Assembly (NCBI GenBank): GCA_022360445.1
Contig: JAKSCV010000033.1
Span: 1-64,000 of the forward strand
Reading direction: 5' to 3'
Origin: Gammaproteobacteria bacterium
GTDB taxonomy: Bacteria > Pseudomonadota > Gammaproteobacteria > UBA5861
DNA length: 64,000 nucleotides
Shown: positions 30,301-40,658 of the stretch, piece by piece
How the letters are laid out: every line of letters starts with the position of its first letter
Position numbering within the stretch: position 1 is the stretch's first letter
Notes under the pieces: model-generated
The model's database searches: none
Told to the model about the DNA's origin: nothing
Seen by the model: only the letters and a program-made list of their open reading frames with translations
Position numbers and translations under genes: made by a program

Positions 30301-31284
30301 CTAACGAGCGGTTTGAGCGCGTTCCTTTGAGATGGCCTGACCAAGCTGGTATACCGCCATTGCATATAAATGACTGTGATTATAGCGGGTAATGACATAG
30401 AAGTTGGGATGCCCGATCCATAACTCGGGACCTGTTGTACCCGCGAGCTCCATAACCGTATAGGTAGAAGACGCGCTGTGGGTCTGCAAACCAGCAGCGG
30501 TAAGTTGAGTATCCGTAATGGTAGGCTTCAAGGACTTTTTGATTAAGAGTTTGTATCGTTCATCCTGAATCTGGAGTTGCTCGGCAACGGGCTTGTCTTT
30601 CTGCCAACCATGGCGAGAAAAGTAATTGGCAACACTGCCAATGACATCATCCATATTCGATAAAAGATCCCGGTGGCCGTCTTTGTTGAAATCGATCGCG
30701 TAATGTCGGTAGCTGCTGGGAATAAATTGCGGGATGCCCATAGCTCCAGCATAAGAGCCTGTAACGGTGGTTGGTTGAATACTTTCCTCTCTGGAGAGCA
30801 GTAAAAACTCTTCAAGTTGGCGGCGAAAGAAAGCAGAGCGAGGTGGGTAATCGAAAGCCAACGTTGTCAGTGAATTGAAAACAGGGTGCTTTCCCGTGAA
30901 ACGGCCGTAAAAAGTTTCGACGCCGATGATGCCAACAATAATGGCGGGGGGTACGCCAAACTGTTTTTCGGCTTTGCTCAGAATGGCCTGATTTTGATTC
31001 CAGAAATCGACACCTTGGGTGATCCGGTTGGATTGGATAAAAATGGGTCGGTAAGTGGCCCATGTGTGTGTTTTTTCAGCGGGCCGGGCAATCGCTTCCA
31101 AAACCTGAGTTTGTTTTTGGGCGACCTGGAGTAGCTGTTCGAGTTCGGAACGGCTCCCACCATGTTTGCTGATAAACGTATCAATGAAGGCTTTAACATC
31201 AGGGTTTTGCAGATAACTGGCCTGTGAAAAAGCGGGAAAGGTGCCTGCAAAAATCAGTAGTAAAAATGAAATGATAGTGCGCAT
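30301..31284 (-). CDS. mltB: Lytic murein transglycosylase B
   Basis: 327 residues from ATG 31284, with a signal peptide (MRTIISFLLLIFAGTFPAFS) and GGAGG upstream. Two upstream in-frame starts are less likely. It cleaves peptidoglycan with formation of 1,6-anhydromuramyl ends. The catalytic Glu lies in GVETFYGRFTG, followed by the substrate-groove motifs YAGAMGIPQFIPSSYRHYAI and DGHRDLLSNMDDVIGSVANY. There is no lipobox, so it is probably soluble in the periplasm and not anchored. It lies between rodA and rlpA. Confidence 0.94.
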   Translation of the reverse strand: MRTIISFLLLIFAGTFPAFSQASYLQNPDVKAFIDTFISKHGGSRSELEQLLQVAQKQTQVLEAIARPAEKTHTWATYRPIFIQSNRITQGVDFWNQNQAILSKAEKQFGVPPAIIVGIIGVETFYGRFTGKHPVFNSLTTLAFDYPPRSAFFRRQLEEFLLLSREESIQPTTVTGSYAGAMGIPQFIPSSYRHYAIDFNKDGHRDLLSNMDDVIGSVANYFSRHGWQKDKPVAEQLQIQDERYKLLIKKSLKPTITDTQLTAAGLQTHSASSTYTVMELAGTTGPELWIGHPNFYVITRYNHSHLYAMAVYQLGQAISKERAQTAR

Positions 31285-31351
31285 GGGTATAGTTGCCTCC
31301 TGCATAAGCGCATGATGGTTGCTGAAGTTCCGGGGCAAACCTGTCACGTAT

Positions 31352-32473
31352 TTATCCCGACAATAAGCGCCGGTGAGCCTGCGCCGACATAATCATGCCA
31401 AAGCTCACCATGAGTGTCACCATTGATGTGCCGCCATAGCTCACCAGTGGTAGGGGTACACCTACCACGGGCAGTAGCCCGGTAACCATGCCGATGTTTA
31501 CGAACACATAGATAAAAAATGTCAGACTCAAGCTCCCTGCCAGCAGGCGAGCATAGGTTTCTTGGGCATCCGCGGTAATGTAAAGGCTTCTAAAAATAAT
31601 AAAGGAATATAAAAGCAGCAGCGAACAGGCGCCGAGCAGACCAAACTCTTCACCCATAACGGCAAAGATAAAGTCGGTCGTTCTTTCAGGTAGAAACTGA
31701 AGCTGGGATTGAGAGCCATTGAGCCAACCTTTCCCGTAAATTCCCCCGCTGCCAATGGAAATGGTTGACTGGATAATGTGGTAGCCCGAACCCAATGGAT
31801 CGGATTCGGGGTTCAAAAATGTTAAGACACGCTGCTTCTGGTAGGTATGCATATTGTACCAAAGCAGTGGGAGTGCAATTAAAGCGAGCAATAACAGACT
31901 GAATAAATAGCGAAAACGAATACCGGCGAGAAAAATGACAAAAAAGCCCGAGCTGGCTACAAGTAACGCAGTGCCAAGGTCGGGTTGTTGTGCAACTAAA
32001 AATGCCGGGGCAATAATCAGCCCGGCTGTTGCTATTATTTGGAAAAATGTGGGCGGCAATGGGTGGCGGTTGATTGACCAGGCCACTGCCATCGGAACGG
32101 CAATCTTCATAATTTCAGAGGGCTGAAAACGAATAAAGCCAAGATCTAGCCAACGTTGCGCGCCTTTGCCGGTATCACCTATGAGTAATACCGTGAATAG
32201 CCCCAAAAGCCCTACAGCAAAAAAGTAGGGAGACCATTTTTGTAAAAGTGTTGGGGGAATATTGGCAAAAACGATCATTGCAAAAAAGGCAATGCCGAAA
32301 TGGATCAGGTGGCGAATGACGGCATTAAAATTCTCACCAGAAGCGCTGTACAAAACCACAGTACCCCACCCAAAGAGTAAAACCAGGACAATTGCCAGCG
32401 GGTAATCCAGCCGGAGTAGATTGGCAATCTTAAAAAACAGAGGGACAGTGGGTTTAGAGGAGGGCTTTAGCAT
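31352..32473 (-). CDS. rodA: Rod shape-determining peptidoglycan polymerase RodA
   Basis: SEDS-family membrane glycosyltransferase that makes glycan strands during cell elongation with PBP2. 373 residues with about ten membrane segments, including WGTVVLYSASGENF near the N terminus and FIRFQPSEIMKIAVPMAVAW, VAQQPDLGTALLVASSGFFV, GYHIIQSTISIGSGGIYGKG and the C-terminal VGVPLPLVSYGGTS. It lies 24 bp downstream of mrdA, as in most rod-shaped bacteria. Confidence 0.96.
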   Translation of the reverse strand: MLKPSSKPTVPLFFKIANLLRLDYPLAIVLVLLFGWGTVVLYSASGENFNAVIRHLIHFGIAFFAMIVFANIPPTLLQKWSPYFFAVGLLGLFTVLLIGDTGKGAQRWLDLGFIRFQPSEIMKIAVPMAVAWSINRHPLPPTFFQIIATAGLIIAPAFLVAQQPDLGTALLVASSGFFVIFLAGIRFRYLFSLLLLALIALPLLWYNMHTYQKQRVLTFLNPESDPLGSGYHIIQSTISIGSGGIYGKGWLNGSQSQLQFLPERTTDFIFAVMGEEFGLLGACSLLLLYSFIIFRSLYITADAQETYARLLAGSLSLTFFIYVFVNIGMVTGLLPVVGVPLPLVSYGGTSMVTLMVSFGMIMSAQAHRRLLSG

Positions 32474-32497
32474 GGTTTGGATCGCTCAATAATACGG

Positions 32498-34348
32498 CTA
32501 TTGCTTATGCAGGTATGACGTAAAATAAGCATCCAGAACCTTGCGTGCAATAGGAGCCGCTACAGAGCCACCGCTTTCGCCATGTTCTGCGATAACAGCA
32601 ATGGCAACCTCAGGTTGTTTAACGGGAGCAAAGCCAATGAACAGCGCATGGTCCCGTAATTTTCGACGTAAATTTTCAGAATTGTATTCTTCACCCTGGG
32701 CGATACCGAATACTTGAGCAGTGCCTGTTTTTCCTGCAACAGGATAGCGGGCACTTTGAAAGGCACGGTAGGCCGTACCTTTTACATGTTGGGTTGAGTT
32801 TTTCATAGCATCAATGACGTAATCGATATGAGGGCGTTTGATACGATTTTTTTCTATTTGAACCGCTTGTGAGAGTTCCATAAAGTTGCCGCCTTCCTGA
32901 GTGGCATATAGTAGCTTAGGCTGGTAACGAACACCCCGATTTGCCAATGTAGCAGCCATATTGGCCAGCTGAATCGGTGTCATCGTCATGTACCCTTGGC
33001 CAATGCCTGTGATTAAGGTCTCCCCTGGGTACCAGGGTTTACCACGCATTTTCTTTTTCCATTCCCGGGAAGGGAGAGTGCCACGTGCCTCGGCCGTGTT
33101 GTCAATGCCAGTGATTTGCCCGAGTCCAAAACGCTTCAGCATGGGCGATATTCTGTCAATTCCCAGCCGCAAGGATAAGTCATAGAAGAGAATATCGCAG
33201 GATTCGATGATGGCATCATCCAGACGCACCAAACCGTGCCCCGTGCGCTTCCAGTCGCGATAACGGCGATCATCATTAGGCAATAAATAGAAACCTGGGC
33301 AAAAAATCTGACCTTTGGGTGTTTGCAGACCGCTGTCCAGCCCTGTCAGCGCAATAATGGGTTTTATCGTAGAGCCTGGTGGATAAAGGCCAGAAACAGC
33401 ACGGTTAAAAAGCGGGTGATCCGTGTTTTGATTCAGCTGTTCGAATTCTTTCTGGGAAATACCTTTGGGGAAAAGATTAAGGTCGAATCCGGGTTTACTC
33501 ACCATAGCCAAGATATCGCCTGTTGAGGGTTGAATCAAAATGATGGATCCGGAATAACTTTGAAGCGCGGTTTCAGCAGCACGTTGTAACTCAATATCAA
33601 TCGTCAAAAACAGGTTGCGACCCGCAATGGGGGGCGTGGTATCCAAGGTTTTTATAATCCGGCCTTGTGCATTGACTTCAACGTGCTTAAAACCAACCGA
33701 GCCGTGGAGCGTATCTTCGTGATAACGCTCGACACCGGTTTTACCAATCAAATCCGTACCGCTGTAGTTCGCCTTATCCCGTTCTAACAAATCAGCATCA
33801 TTGATTCGCCCCACATAGCCAATGGCATGAGACGCCAATGAGCCAAAGGGATAGCGCCTGACGGAACTGGCCGTGATATTAACACCGGGAAAACGATGCT
33901 TAACGGCAGAGAGCTTGGCCACGTCATCAAAACTGAGATCAAAAATGAATGGAATACTTTGAAAAGATCTCGCGCCTGACAAACGTTGCTGAAACTGATT
34001 AATATCTTTTTGGTCAATGTCCAAATATTGCTTGAGTGCTGTGATGGTCGCTGGAACATTGGCGACTTGCTCCGGGGTGATTTCCAGCCGGTAATTGGGA
34101 ACATTCTCTGCCATAACGATGCCAGAGCGGCTATAAATGAGTCCCCGGTTGGGAGGGACTGCCTGTATTTGAATCCGGTTATTTTCTGAACGGGTGGAAT
34201 AATAGTCGTGACTTGACCATTGCAAAAAAAGAAGCCGTGAAACGATGATCGAAAATAAAACGGCGCAAAAGAGGGCAGCAATCATTGCCCGTTTGCGAAA
34301 AATGCTGGCCTCAAGGTATTGATCGTGAATTTTATCTTTTTGCTTCAT
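32498..34348 (-). CDS. mrdA: Penicillin-binding protein 2, elongation transpeptidase
   Basis: Cross-links peptidoglycan during rod elongation. About 616 residues: short cytoplasmic N terminus, one membrane anchor (AMIAALFCAVLFSIIVSRLL), a dimerisation domain with NRIQIQAVPPNRGLIYSRSG, then the transpeptidase domain with active-site PGSTIKPIIAL (SxxK), SCDILFYDLSL and KTGTAQVFGIAQGEEY. ATG 34348 begins MKQKDKIHDQYLE; the upstream ATG 34375 adds nine residues and no clear ribosome-binding site decides between them. First gene of the mrdA-rodA-mltB-rlpA operon. Confidence 0.96.
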   Translation of the reverse strand: MKQKDKIHDQYLEASIFRKRAMIAALFCAVLFSIIVSRLLFLQWSSHDYYSTRSENNRIQIQAVPPNRGLIYSRSGIVMAENVPNYRLEITPEQVANVPATITALKQYLDIDQKDINQFQQRLSGARSFQSIPFIFDLSFDDVAKLSAVKHRFPGVNITASSVRRYPFGSLASHAIGYVGRINDADLLERDKANYSGTDLIGKTGVERYHEDTLHGSVGFKHVEVNAQGRIIKTLDTTPPIAGRNLFLTIDIELQRAAETALQSYSGSIILIQPSTGDILAMVSKPGFDLNLFPKGISQKEFEQLNQNTDHPLFNRAVSGLYPPGSTIKPIIALTGLDSGLQTPKGQIFCPGFYLLPNDDRRYRDWKRTGHGLVRLDDAIIESCDILFYDLSLRLGIDRISPMLKRFGLGQITGIDNTAEARGTLPSREWKKKMRGKPWYPGETLITGIGQGYMTMTPIQLANMAATLANRGVRYQPKLLYATQEGGNFMELSQAVQIEKNRIKRPHIDYVIDAMKNSTQHVKGTAYRAFQSARYPVAGKTGTAQVFGIAQGEEYNSENLRRKLRDHALFIGFAPVKQPEVAIAVIAEHGESGGSVAAPIARKVLDAYFTSYLHKQ

Positions 34349-34432
34349 CAGGCAAATGAGTCTACCAGCATTCACTTTGTTGATAACGTATGGGTGTTAA
34401 AATGAAACAACTTATTGTATATACCGTAACGT

Positions 34433-35026
34433 ATGATTAAAGAAGATGATGAGTTGTATAAAGAGTTCATAGCCCCTTTTCTGCTCAATAAGCAGGATCC
34501 TGGCCAGAATGATCCCACAGAGACGTTTCTTTGTGGAGCGAGGCTTGGAAAAGCTACCATCAAACCGAGTAAAAGGTCTGTTTTCTTTTTTAATGACTTT
34601 GGAAAAGAAAAACTTTTTGTAGTAACCAGCCTGCGCACTTTTGTTGTCATTCGAAAGAAAAAGACGTTTTTTCGAAGAAGCGGTTTAGTCTTTATTCTAA
34701 AAGAAATGAGCAAATCTAAGGTGGCCGGGGTTTCGGTGACATATGGGAGTCGTCATTCCAGGCTTGTGATCGAGTTTAAAGGAGATGAGCACTGGGAATT
34801 GGAAATTTCAGGCAAAGAAGGCAGTAATGAAAGTGCGAGCGAAGCTTACAAATTCATCAAAAAATTTCAGCTGGAAGTTGCGAAAAAAGAGAGTGATAAA
34901 AAATCGGAGCTGAAAAAGCTACAGGAAAATGCCTTTATCCAGTATGCCGGTGCGATGAATAAAATTTCTGAGTCAACAGAGACAATAGCCGACGCTATAG
35001 ATCATGGAAAAAAAGAAGATGGCTGA
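34433..35026 (+). CDS. Uncharacterised cytoplasmic protein, possibly PH-like
   Basis: 197 residues not assigned to a known family by eye. There is no signal peptide or membrane segment. The middle (about 60-135) is strand-rich with basic turns (LFVVTSLRTFVVIRKKKTFF, VTYGSRHSRLVIEFKGDEHW), reminiscent of bacterial PH-domain proteins. The C-terminal 60 residues are charged and helical. It is a lone gene between divergent mrdA and convergent glcD; its codon use looks like that of the neighbours. Confidence 0.7.
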   Translation: MIKEDDELYKEFIAPFLLNKQDPGQNDPTETFLCGARLGKATIKPSKRSVFFFNDFGKEKLFVVTSLRTFVVIRKKKTFFRRSGLVFILKEMSKSKVAGVSVTYGSRHSRLVIEFKGDEHWELEISGKEGSNESASEAYKFIKKFQLEVAKKESDKKSELKKLQENAFIQYAGAMNKISESTETIADAIDHGKKEDG

Positions 35027-35079
35027 GAAAGATACCAATGAAAAAAAGCCTGACGGATAAAAATGTCCCGGTGGTTGCT

Positions 35080-36531
35080 TTAAAAGCGAGGTATATCAGG
35101 GAAAGGTAGTTGCCCATGGTGTACGTGCATGGCGCCAAACTCTGCGCAGCGGTGTAAGGTCGGGATGGCTTTATCTGGGTTAAGAATACCGGCTGGGTCA
35201 AAAGCGGCCTTAAGTCGATGAAACTGCTCAAGCTCACGATCATTAAATTGAACACACATTTGGTTAATCTTTTCCATTCCCACACCGTGTTCGCCCGTAA
35301 TTGTTCCCCCAACATCAACGCAGAGTTCAAGGATTCGGCCACCTAAAGTTTCTGCGTTTTCCAACTCCCCGGGCACATTGGCATCAAACAAAATGAGCGG
35401 GTGCAAATTGCCATCCCCGGCATGAAAAACATTGGCCACTCTTAACCCCGTTTCGGCAGACATTTCCGCAATACGGCTTAACACAAAAGCCAGCTGGGCG
35501 CGGGGAATCGTGCCATCCATACAATAGTAATCGGGTGAAATACGCCCCACAGCCGGGAAAGCATTTTTGCGCCCGGCCCACAAGCGATTTTTTTCTTCCG
35601 CATTTTTCGCGTGTACCATCTGTTTCGCGCCGGCCTGTGAGAGCAGTTGGGTTGCTATTTCTGTCTCGGCATCCACTTCACTGGCGATGCCATCCAGCTC
35701 GCACAACAAAATGGCCGCAGCCGACTTCGGGTAGCCGGCATGGATAAAGTCTTCAGCAGCTTGAAGGGATAAGTTGTCCATCATCTCCAAACCAGCGGGA
35801 ATGAGACCTGCGCTAATGAGCGTATTAACCGCTTCGCCTGCCACAGTCACCTCATCAAAAGAGGCCATGATCAATGTTGAAGACTCTGGTAGTGGAATGA
35901 GTTTGACAACTGCTTCAACCACCACCCCAAGCAAACCTTCTGAGCCAATCATTGCCGCCAGCAAATCATAGCCGCTGGCGTCCAGACAAGTACCCCCCAG
36001 CGTCAGTTGCTCACCGTCACTGGCTATAAACGTAACCTCCATGACATTGTGTACGGTAAGGCCGTATTTAAGACAATGCACACCGCCTGAGTTTTCGGCA
36101 ATATTGCCGCCAATCGTACAGGCAATTTGTGAAGAGGGATCGGGTGCGTAATATAAGCCATACGCCGCTGCGGCCTCTGAAATTGCCAGATTGCGAACAC
36201 CAGGCTGAACGCGGGCTGTTGTGTTGTCGACATCGATCGAAAGGATACGATTGAGTTTTGACAAGCTTAATAAAATACCTTTGGCGTGTGGCAGCGCTCC
36301 CCCTGAAAGACCGGTACCCGCTCCTCGAGCAACCACAGGGACACCGGCCTGGTGGCAGAGTTTCATCACCGTTTGAACGTGTGCTGTGGTTTCCGGCAGC
36401 ACAACAGCCAGAGGCGTTTCCCGGTACGCGCTTAACCCATCGCACTCAAACGGGTGGAGCTGCTCAGGTAAATCGAGCACGGCACCTTTTGGCAAGTGGC
36501 CTTTTAACTTTGTAATCAGCGCTTTGGTCAT
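35080..36531 (-). CDS. glcD: Glycolate oxidase FAD-binding subunit GlcD
   Basis: 483-residue FAD-dependent oxidase of the GlcD/D-lactate dehydrogenase family, oxidising glycolate to glyoxylate. FAD-binding motifs are VVARGAGTGLSGGALPHAKG and GLYYAPDPSSQIACTIGGNI, with ENSGG. The C-terminal part includes FHAGDGNLHPLI and the redox-loop GTITGEHGVGMEKI. Partner subunits GlcE and GlcF, needed for classical glycolate oxidase, are not adjacent. It is divergent from the aminotransferase gene, with about 110 bp between starts. D-lactate or another 2-hydroxyacid is an alternative substrate. Confidence 0.87.
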   Translation of the reverse strand: MTKALITKLKGHLPKGAVLDLPEQLHPFECDGLSAYRETPLAVVLPETTAHVQTVMKLCHQAGVPVVARGAGTGLSGGALPHAKGILLSLSKLNRILSIDVDNTTARVQPGVRNLAISEAAAAYGLYYAPDPSSQIACTIGGNIAENSGGVHCLKYGLTVHNVMEVTFIASDGEQLTLGGTCLDASGYDLLAAMIGSEGLLGVVVEAVVKLIPLPESSTLIMASFDEVTVAGEAVNTLISAGLIPAGLEMMDNLSLQAAEDFIHAGYPKSAAAILLCELDGIASEVDAETEIATQLLSQAGAKQMVHAKNAEEKNRLWAGRKNAFPAVGRISPDYYCMDGTIPRAQLAFVLSRIAEMSAETGLRVANVFHAGDGNLHPLILFDANVPGELENAETLGGRILELCVDVGGTITGEHGVGMEKINQMCVQFNDRELEQFHRLKAAFDPAGILNPDKAIPTLHRCAEFGAMHVHHGQLPFPDIPRF

Positions 36532-36644
36532 AAGTCAGGGTTTTTGCTATTAGGAAAAGAATGGATTGTTTGCGAAAATAACCTTTTTAGTTCAGCTATT
36601 TCAATCGTCAAAGCGCATTTTGCGCAACAGTGAGGGTACACCTT

Positions 36645-37817
36645 ATGAGTTTTCAAACATTTCACCCCCCCGTTCGCACCTTAATGGGGCCTGGCCCTTC
36701 GGATGTTCATCCACGCTTGAGTGAAGCTCTGGGGCGACCGACGATTGGACACTTGGACCCTGAGTTCATCCGACTCATGGATGACATTAAGCAACTGTTG
36801 CAATATGCATTTTGTACCCAAAATGAACTGACCATTCCTGTTTCAGCTCCTGGATCGGCCGGGATGGAGACATGCTTCGTTAATCTCGTTGAGCCCGGTG
36901 ACAAAGTGATCATTTGCCGTAACGGTGTTTTTGGCATGCGCATGATTGAAAATGTTGAGCGCAGTGGTGGTGAGGCAGTCGTGGTAGAAGATGATTGGGG
37001 ACAAGCCGTTGATCCACAAAAACTTGAAGATGCCCTTAAAGCACACCCCGCTGCGAAGCTGGTGGGATTTGTTCATGCAGAAACGTCAACCGGTGCGCGT
37101 TCCGATGCAGAAACACTGTGCAAACTTGCAGCAAAGTACGATTGCCTCAGCATTGTCGATACAGTGACCTCACTGGCAGGCATACCGGTGGAGGTTGATC
37201 GTTGGGGAGCGGATGCGGTTTATTCCGGTACACAAAAATGCTTGTCCTGTACGCCGGGCTTATCACCTGTCACCTTCAGTCCGGCGGCCGTCGAAAAGAT
37301 CAGGAATCGTAAAAGCAAAGTACACAGCTGGTTTCTGGATTTGAATCTGGTCATGGGGTACTGGGGAGAAGGTGCAAAGCGCGCATATCACCATACGGCA
37401 CCCATTAATGCCCTGTATGCCTTGCACGAGTCGCTGGTGATGTTGCACGAGGAGGGCTTGGAAAATGCCTGGGCGCGCCATGCCACGATGCATCAGGCGC
37501 TTCGCGCAGGACTTGAAACCATGGGCATCAATTTTTTGGTTGATGGGGCAAGCCGCTTACCCCAGCTGAACGCCGTTTTTATTCCAGAAGGTGTGGACGA
37601 TGCGGCGGTGAGAAGCCAGCTTCTGAATCGATTCAATCTGGAGATTGGTGCTGGACTGGGTGAATTTGCCGGGAAAGTCTGGCGTATTGGTTTGATGGGT
37701 TACAGTGCCCGAGCGGAAAATATCCTCTTGTGCCTCAGCAGCTTGGCAGCTGTATTAGGGGCTCAGGCTAATGGGGATGAAGCAATTCAGGCGGCACTGA
37801 GACAACTGGAAAACTAA
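36645..37817 (+). CDS. Serine/alanine-glyoxylate aminotransferase
   Basis: PLP enzyme of 390 residues, class V aminotransferase. It transfers an amino group from serine or alanine to glyoxylate, giving glycine. The start MSFQTFHPPVRTLMGPGPSD is typical of the SgaA/AGT branch. The PLP Lys is at about residue 198 in YSGTQKCLSCTPGLSPV, with the preceding Asp in SIVDTVTSLAGIPVEVD. ATG 36645 is preceded by GAGGG at 36632-36636; an in-frame GTG 36630 is less likely. It faces away from glcD, whose product it could use. Confidence 0.92.
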   Translation: MSFQTFHPPVRTLMGPGPSDVHPRLSEALGRPTIGHLDPEFIRLMDDIKQLLQYAFCTQNELTIPVSAPGSAGMETCFVNLVEPGDKVIICRNGVFGMRMIENVERSGGEAVVVEDDWGQAVDPQKLEDALKAHPAAKLVGFVHAETSTGARSDAETLCKLAAKYDCLSIVDTVTSLAGIPVEVDRWGADAVYSGTQKCLSCTPGLSPVTFSPAAVEKIRNRKSKVHSWFLDLNLVMGYWGEGAKRAYHHTAPINALYALHESLVMLHEEGLENAWARHATMHQALRAGLETMGINFLVDGASRLPQLNAVFIPEGVDDAAVRSQLLNRFNLEIGAGLGEFAGKVWRIGLMGYSARAENILLCLSSLAAVLGAQANGDEAIQAALRQLEN

Positions 37818-37820
37818 TCC

Positions 37821-38222
37821 TTGCCCACATTTCAACTGAAGCGGCGGGTACTCTGGCACAGCATCGGTGTGATCATCGTCGCTTTAGTGTGGTACTTGTC
37901 GCTCACTTCGGCACCGATCAGAGTGGGTCTCCCTTTTTTTGATAAAGCCACCCATATGTTGGCTTATTTGATCCAAACACTCTGGTATCTGCAGCTTTAT
38001 CGAAAACACTCTAAAAGACTGCTGATTGGGGTCGCTTTTATCGCCATGGGCTCGGTCATTGAATATATTCAAAGTTTTCACCCCATGCGGTATTTCGATG
38101 TCGCCGATATGCTCGCCAATGGACTCGGCGTGGCGGCGGCTTATGTGTTGAGTTATACCCCAGTGGGGCGCTTTTTATTCTGGTGTGAGCAACACTTGAA
38201 TCGTCACCATCCTAACGCGTAG
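37821..38222 (+). CDS. VanZ-like membrane protein
   Basis: 133-residue integral membrane protein with about four helices. The VanZ-type signature is [19 protein letters not shown] and [20 protein letters not shown] followed by [12 protein letters not shown]. The role of VanZ-like proteins of this size in Gram-negatives is not known. Start TTG 37821 lies 3 bp after the aminotransferase stop. The 3' end overlaps the convergent cobQ by 11 bp. Confidence 0.85.
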   Translation: MPTFQLKRRVLWHSIGVIIVALVWYLSLTSAPIRVGLPFFDKATHMLAYLIQTLWYLQLYRKHSKRLLIGVAFIAMGSVIEYIQSFHPMRYFDVADMLANGLGVAAAYVLSYTPVGRFLFWCEQHLNRHHPNA

Positions 38223-39675
38223 TGAAACCGACTGAGGGGAAAAGGGCTTGCAGATCGAGCGACTTTTCGAGGGTATCTGCGATGAGATCTATACCGGCTT
38301 CCTGTTTAGTGTAAAAGTTTTCATTGTGGGGAGCTTCTAAACCGGCCCAGGCCAGAAGAGCCTGGCAGGCAGTGCCTTCATTAAACAGACCGTGTAAATA
38401 GGTTCCGATGATCTGTCCATCGGGCGAGACAGCCCCATCATTTTTGACGCCCAAATCAATGGCGGGGGATTGCAGTGCGGGCCCTTCGGAAATGCCCGTG
38501 TGTATTTCATAGCCGGAAACCGGGCAACTCAGCAAAGTTAATGTACCCTGTTGTTCAAAAAGCTGCTTTTCTTTTTCCAGTGTTGTGGACATATCCAGCC
38601 AATTCAAGCCAGGGCATGTGCCTGCGGGCCCTTCAATGCCGTGAGGGTCATGGATTACCTGCCCGAGCATTTGAAAGCCACCACAAATGCCAATGAGCTT
38701 TCCCCCATAGCGCAGATGGCGCTGGATAGTCTTTTCCCACTCTTGTGCAAGCAGCCACTGCAAGTCTGAGCGAACACTTTTACTGCCGGGCAGAATAATC
38801 AGGTCGGCGGGAGGAATGGGCTGACCGGCCTCCACAAACTGCAGATTCACTTGAGGATGTAAGCGGAGGGGATCAAAATCGGTGTGATTACTGATGCGAG
38901 GCAGCCGTGGCACAATGATATGGAGCAACCGGTCCGTGCCTTTCACTTGTTGGCGCGCGACAGCGTCTTCAGCTTCCAGATACAACTGACGTAAATAAGG
39001 CACGACACCGAGGATGCGCTTTTTTGTGTATTCTTCAAGCCAGTCGAGTCCGGACTGAAGCAGTTGAACGTCCCCTCGGAAGCGGTTAATCACCAGGCCT
39101 CTCACGCGCGCTTGCTCGTGGGTGCTTAACAACGCGAGTGTGCCAACCAGGTGGGCAAAAACGCCGCCTCGGTCAATATCGGCAATGAGCAGCACAGGGC
39201 AATCGGCTGCTTCGGCAAACCCCATATTGGCGATATCATGATCGCGTAAATTGATTTCCGCAGGGCTTCCTGCGCCCTCCACAATCACATACTCATAAGC
39301 CTGGGTCAGGCGACGATAAGATGCCATAACCGCTTCCATAGCTTTAGGCTTGAACGCATGGTAGTCCACTGCATTCATCTCGCCTACCACTTTGCCGTGA
39401 ATAATCACTTGTGAGCCAATGTCCGTGTTCGGCTTGAGCAAAACAGGGTTCATATCGGTATGAGGCACAAGCCCACATGCCTGAGCTTGAACGGCTTGTG
39501 CCCGGCCGATCTCGCCGCCATCCGTCGTGACGGCGCTGTTAAGTGCCATATTCTGCGGTTTAAAAGGAGCGACGCGCTTACCACGGCGCGATAAAATTCG
39601 GCACAGACCGGTCACAATCGAGCTTTTTCCTGCGTCAGAGGTCGTACCTTGTACCATGAGGGTTTTGCTGTTCAT
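38212..39675 (-). CDS. cobQ: Cobyric acid synthase
   Basis: ATP- and glutamine-dependent amidase that amidates four carboxyl groups of adenosylcobyrinic acid a,c-diamide. 487 residues from ATG 39675, five bases after the preceding stop. The N-terminal dethiobiotin-synthetase-like domain has [20 protein letters not shown] and [11 protein letters not shown]. The C-terminal glutaminase domain has the catalytic Cys in [12 protein letters not shown] and a His in [11 protein letters not shown]. Last gene of the cobN to cobQ operon. Confidence 0.96.
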   Translation of the reverse strand: MNSKTLMVQGTTSDAGKSSIVTGLCRILSRRGKRVAPFKPQNMALNSAVTTDGGEIGRAQAVQAQACGLVPHTDMNPVLLKPNTDIGSQVIIHGKVVGEMNAVDYHAFKPKAMEAVMASYRRLTQAYEYVIVEGAGSPAEINLRDHDIANMGFAEAADCPVLLIADIDRGGVFAHLVGTLALLSTHEQARVRGLVINRFRGDVQLLQSGLDWLEEYTKKRILGVVPYLRQLYLEAEDAVARQQVKGTDRLLHIIVPRLPRISNHTDFDPLRLHPQVNLQFVEAGQPIPPADLIILPGSKSVRSDLQWLLAQEWEKTIQRHLRYGGKLIGICGGFQMLGQVIHDPHGIEGPAGTCPGLNWLDMSTTLEKEKQLFEQQGTLTLLSCPVSGYEIHTGISEGPALQSPAIDLGVKNDGAVSPDGQIIGTYLHGLFNEGTACQALLAWAGLEAPHNENFYTKQEAGIDLIADTLEKSLDLQALFPSVGFTTR

Positions 39676-39680
39676 TGATG

Positions 39681-40658
39681 TCAATCACGCAGGGCTGTTT
39701 CTAATCGGTTCCAGTCAGCCTCTGTTGCAGGTAGACCACAGCGGATACTGGCTGGTTCGGGAAAGTATCGCAAGAGAATACCCTGGTGAGCAAAGGCTTC
39801 AAAAATTTCAAAGGCTTTGGAAGTATGCACCCACTGAAATAAGGCCACGTTGCCAGAGGGCGCCAAGCCGTGTTGCGTCCATAAACCATTCAGACGCGTT
39901 TGTGCCGTTTGTAATGCTTCCCGGGTGTGTCCTTGCCACTGGGTATCACGGAGTGCAGATTGGGCAATGTAGCGGCTGGGGCCACTGATACACCAGGGTC
40001 CCAGGGCTTCATTCAACTGGGTTAACAGCGCGGTTTCTGCCAGCACAAAGCCGACGCGTGCACCGGCCAGTCCGAAGAATTTACCTAGTGATCGCAGCAC
40101 AATGAGTCCTTTTTTTAGGGTGTGCTGGGCCAGGCTGTATTCGGGTGTGGTATCAATGAAGGCTTCATCAACAATCAGCCAGCCACCTTTTTGCTGAAGC
40201 GCGCGGTGCCAGCGGAGCAAGGTATTACACGGTAAAAGCCGCCCTGTTGGGTTGTTGGGGTTGATGATCACAACAACGTCGTGATCGTGAATTTCGCGTT
40301 CAGTGGGGGTTTCGGTACACCGTTGGACATTGTGCCCGGCAATGCGCCAGGCGTGAGCGTGCTCTGCATAGGCCGGTGTTGGAATTAAAACGGTTGAGGG
40401 CCTGCGGAGTTTTGGCAGGGCTTGAATCGCCGCTTGAGACCCGGCAACAGCTAATAAGTGGGAGGCCTGATAGTAAGTTTGAGCCGCTTGATGAAGGCCA
40501 TCGTTGTCCTCGGGCAAGCGGTTCCAGACTTGCCGGGGTAATTCAGGAGGGACAGGCCAGCCAAGTGGATTGATGCCGGTGGAGAGATCCAGCCATTCAC
40601 TCAGCGGAATCCCATAATCGCTTGCCGCCTTGCGCAGTTGTCCACCGTGTTCAAGCAT
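39681..40658 (-). CDS. cobC: L-threonine-O-3-phosphate decarboxylase
   Basis: PLP enzyme of class I/II aminotransferase fold making (R)-1-amino-2-propanol phosphate, the linker of cobalamin. It is called CobC in Pseudomonas denitrificans naming and CobD in Salmonella naming. 325 residues. It opens with [20 protein letters not shown] and [11 protein letters not shown]; the PLP Lys is in [18 protein letters not shown], preceded by [12 protein letters not shown] and LIVDEAFID. The reading frame overlaps cbiB by 8 bp and ends 5 bp before cobQ. Confidence 0.93.
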   Translation of the reverse strand: MLEHGGQLRKAASDYGIPLSEWLDLSTGINPLGWPVPPELPRQVWNRLPEDNDGLHQAAQTYYQASHLLAVAGSQAAIQALPKLRRPSTVLIPTPAYAEHAHAWRIAGHNVQRCTETPTEREIHDHDVVVIINPNNPTGRLLPCNTLLRWHRALQQKGGWLIVDEAFIDTTPEYSLAQHTLKKGLIVLRSLGKFFGLAGARVGFVLAETALLTQLNEALGPWCISGPSRYIAQSALRDTQWQGHTREALQTAQTRLNGLWTQHGLAPSGNVALFQWVHTSKAFEIFEAFAHQGILLRYFPEPASIRCGLPATEADWNRLETALRD

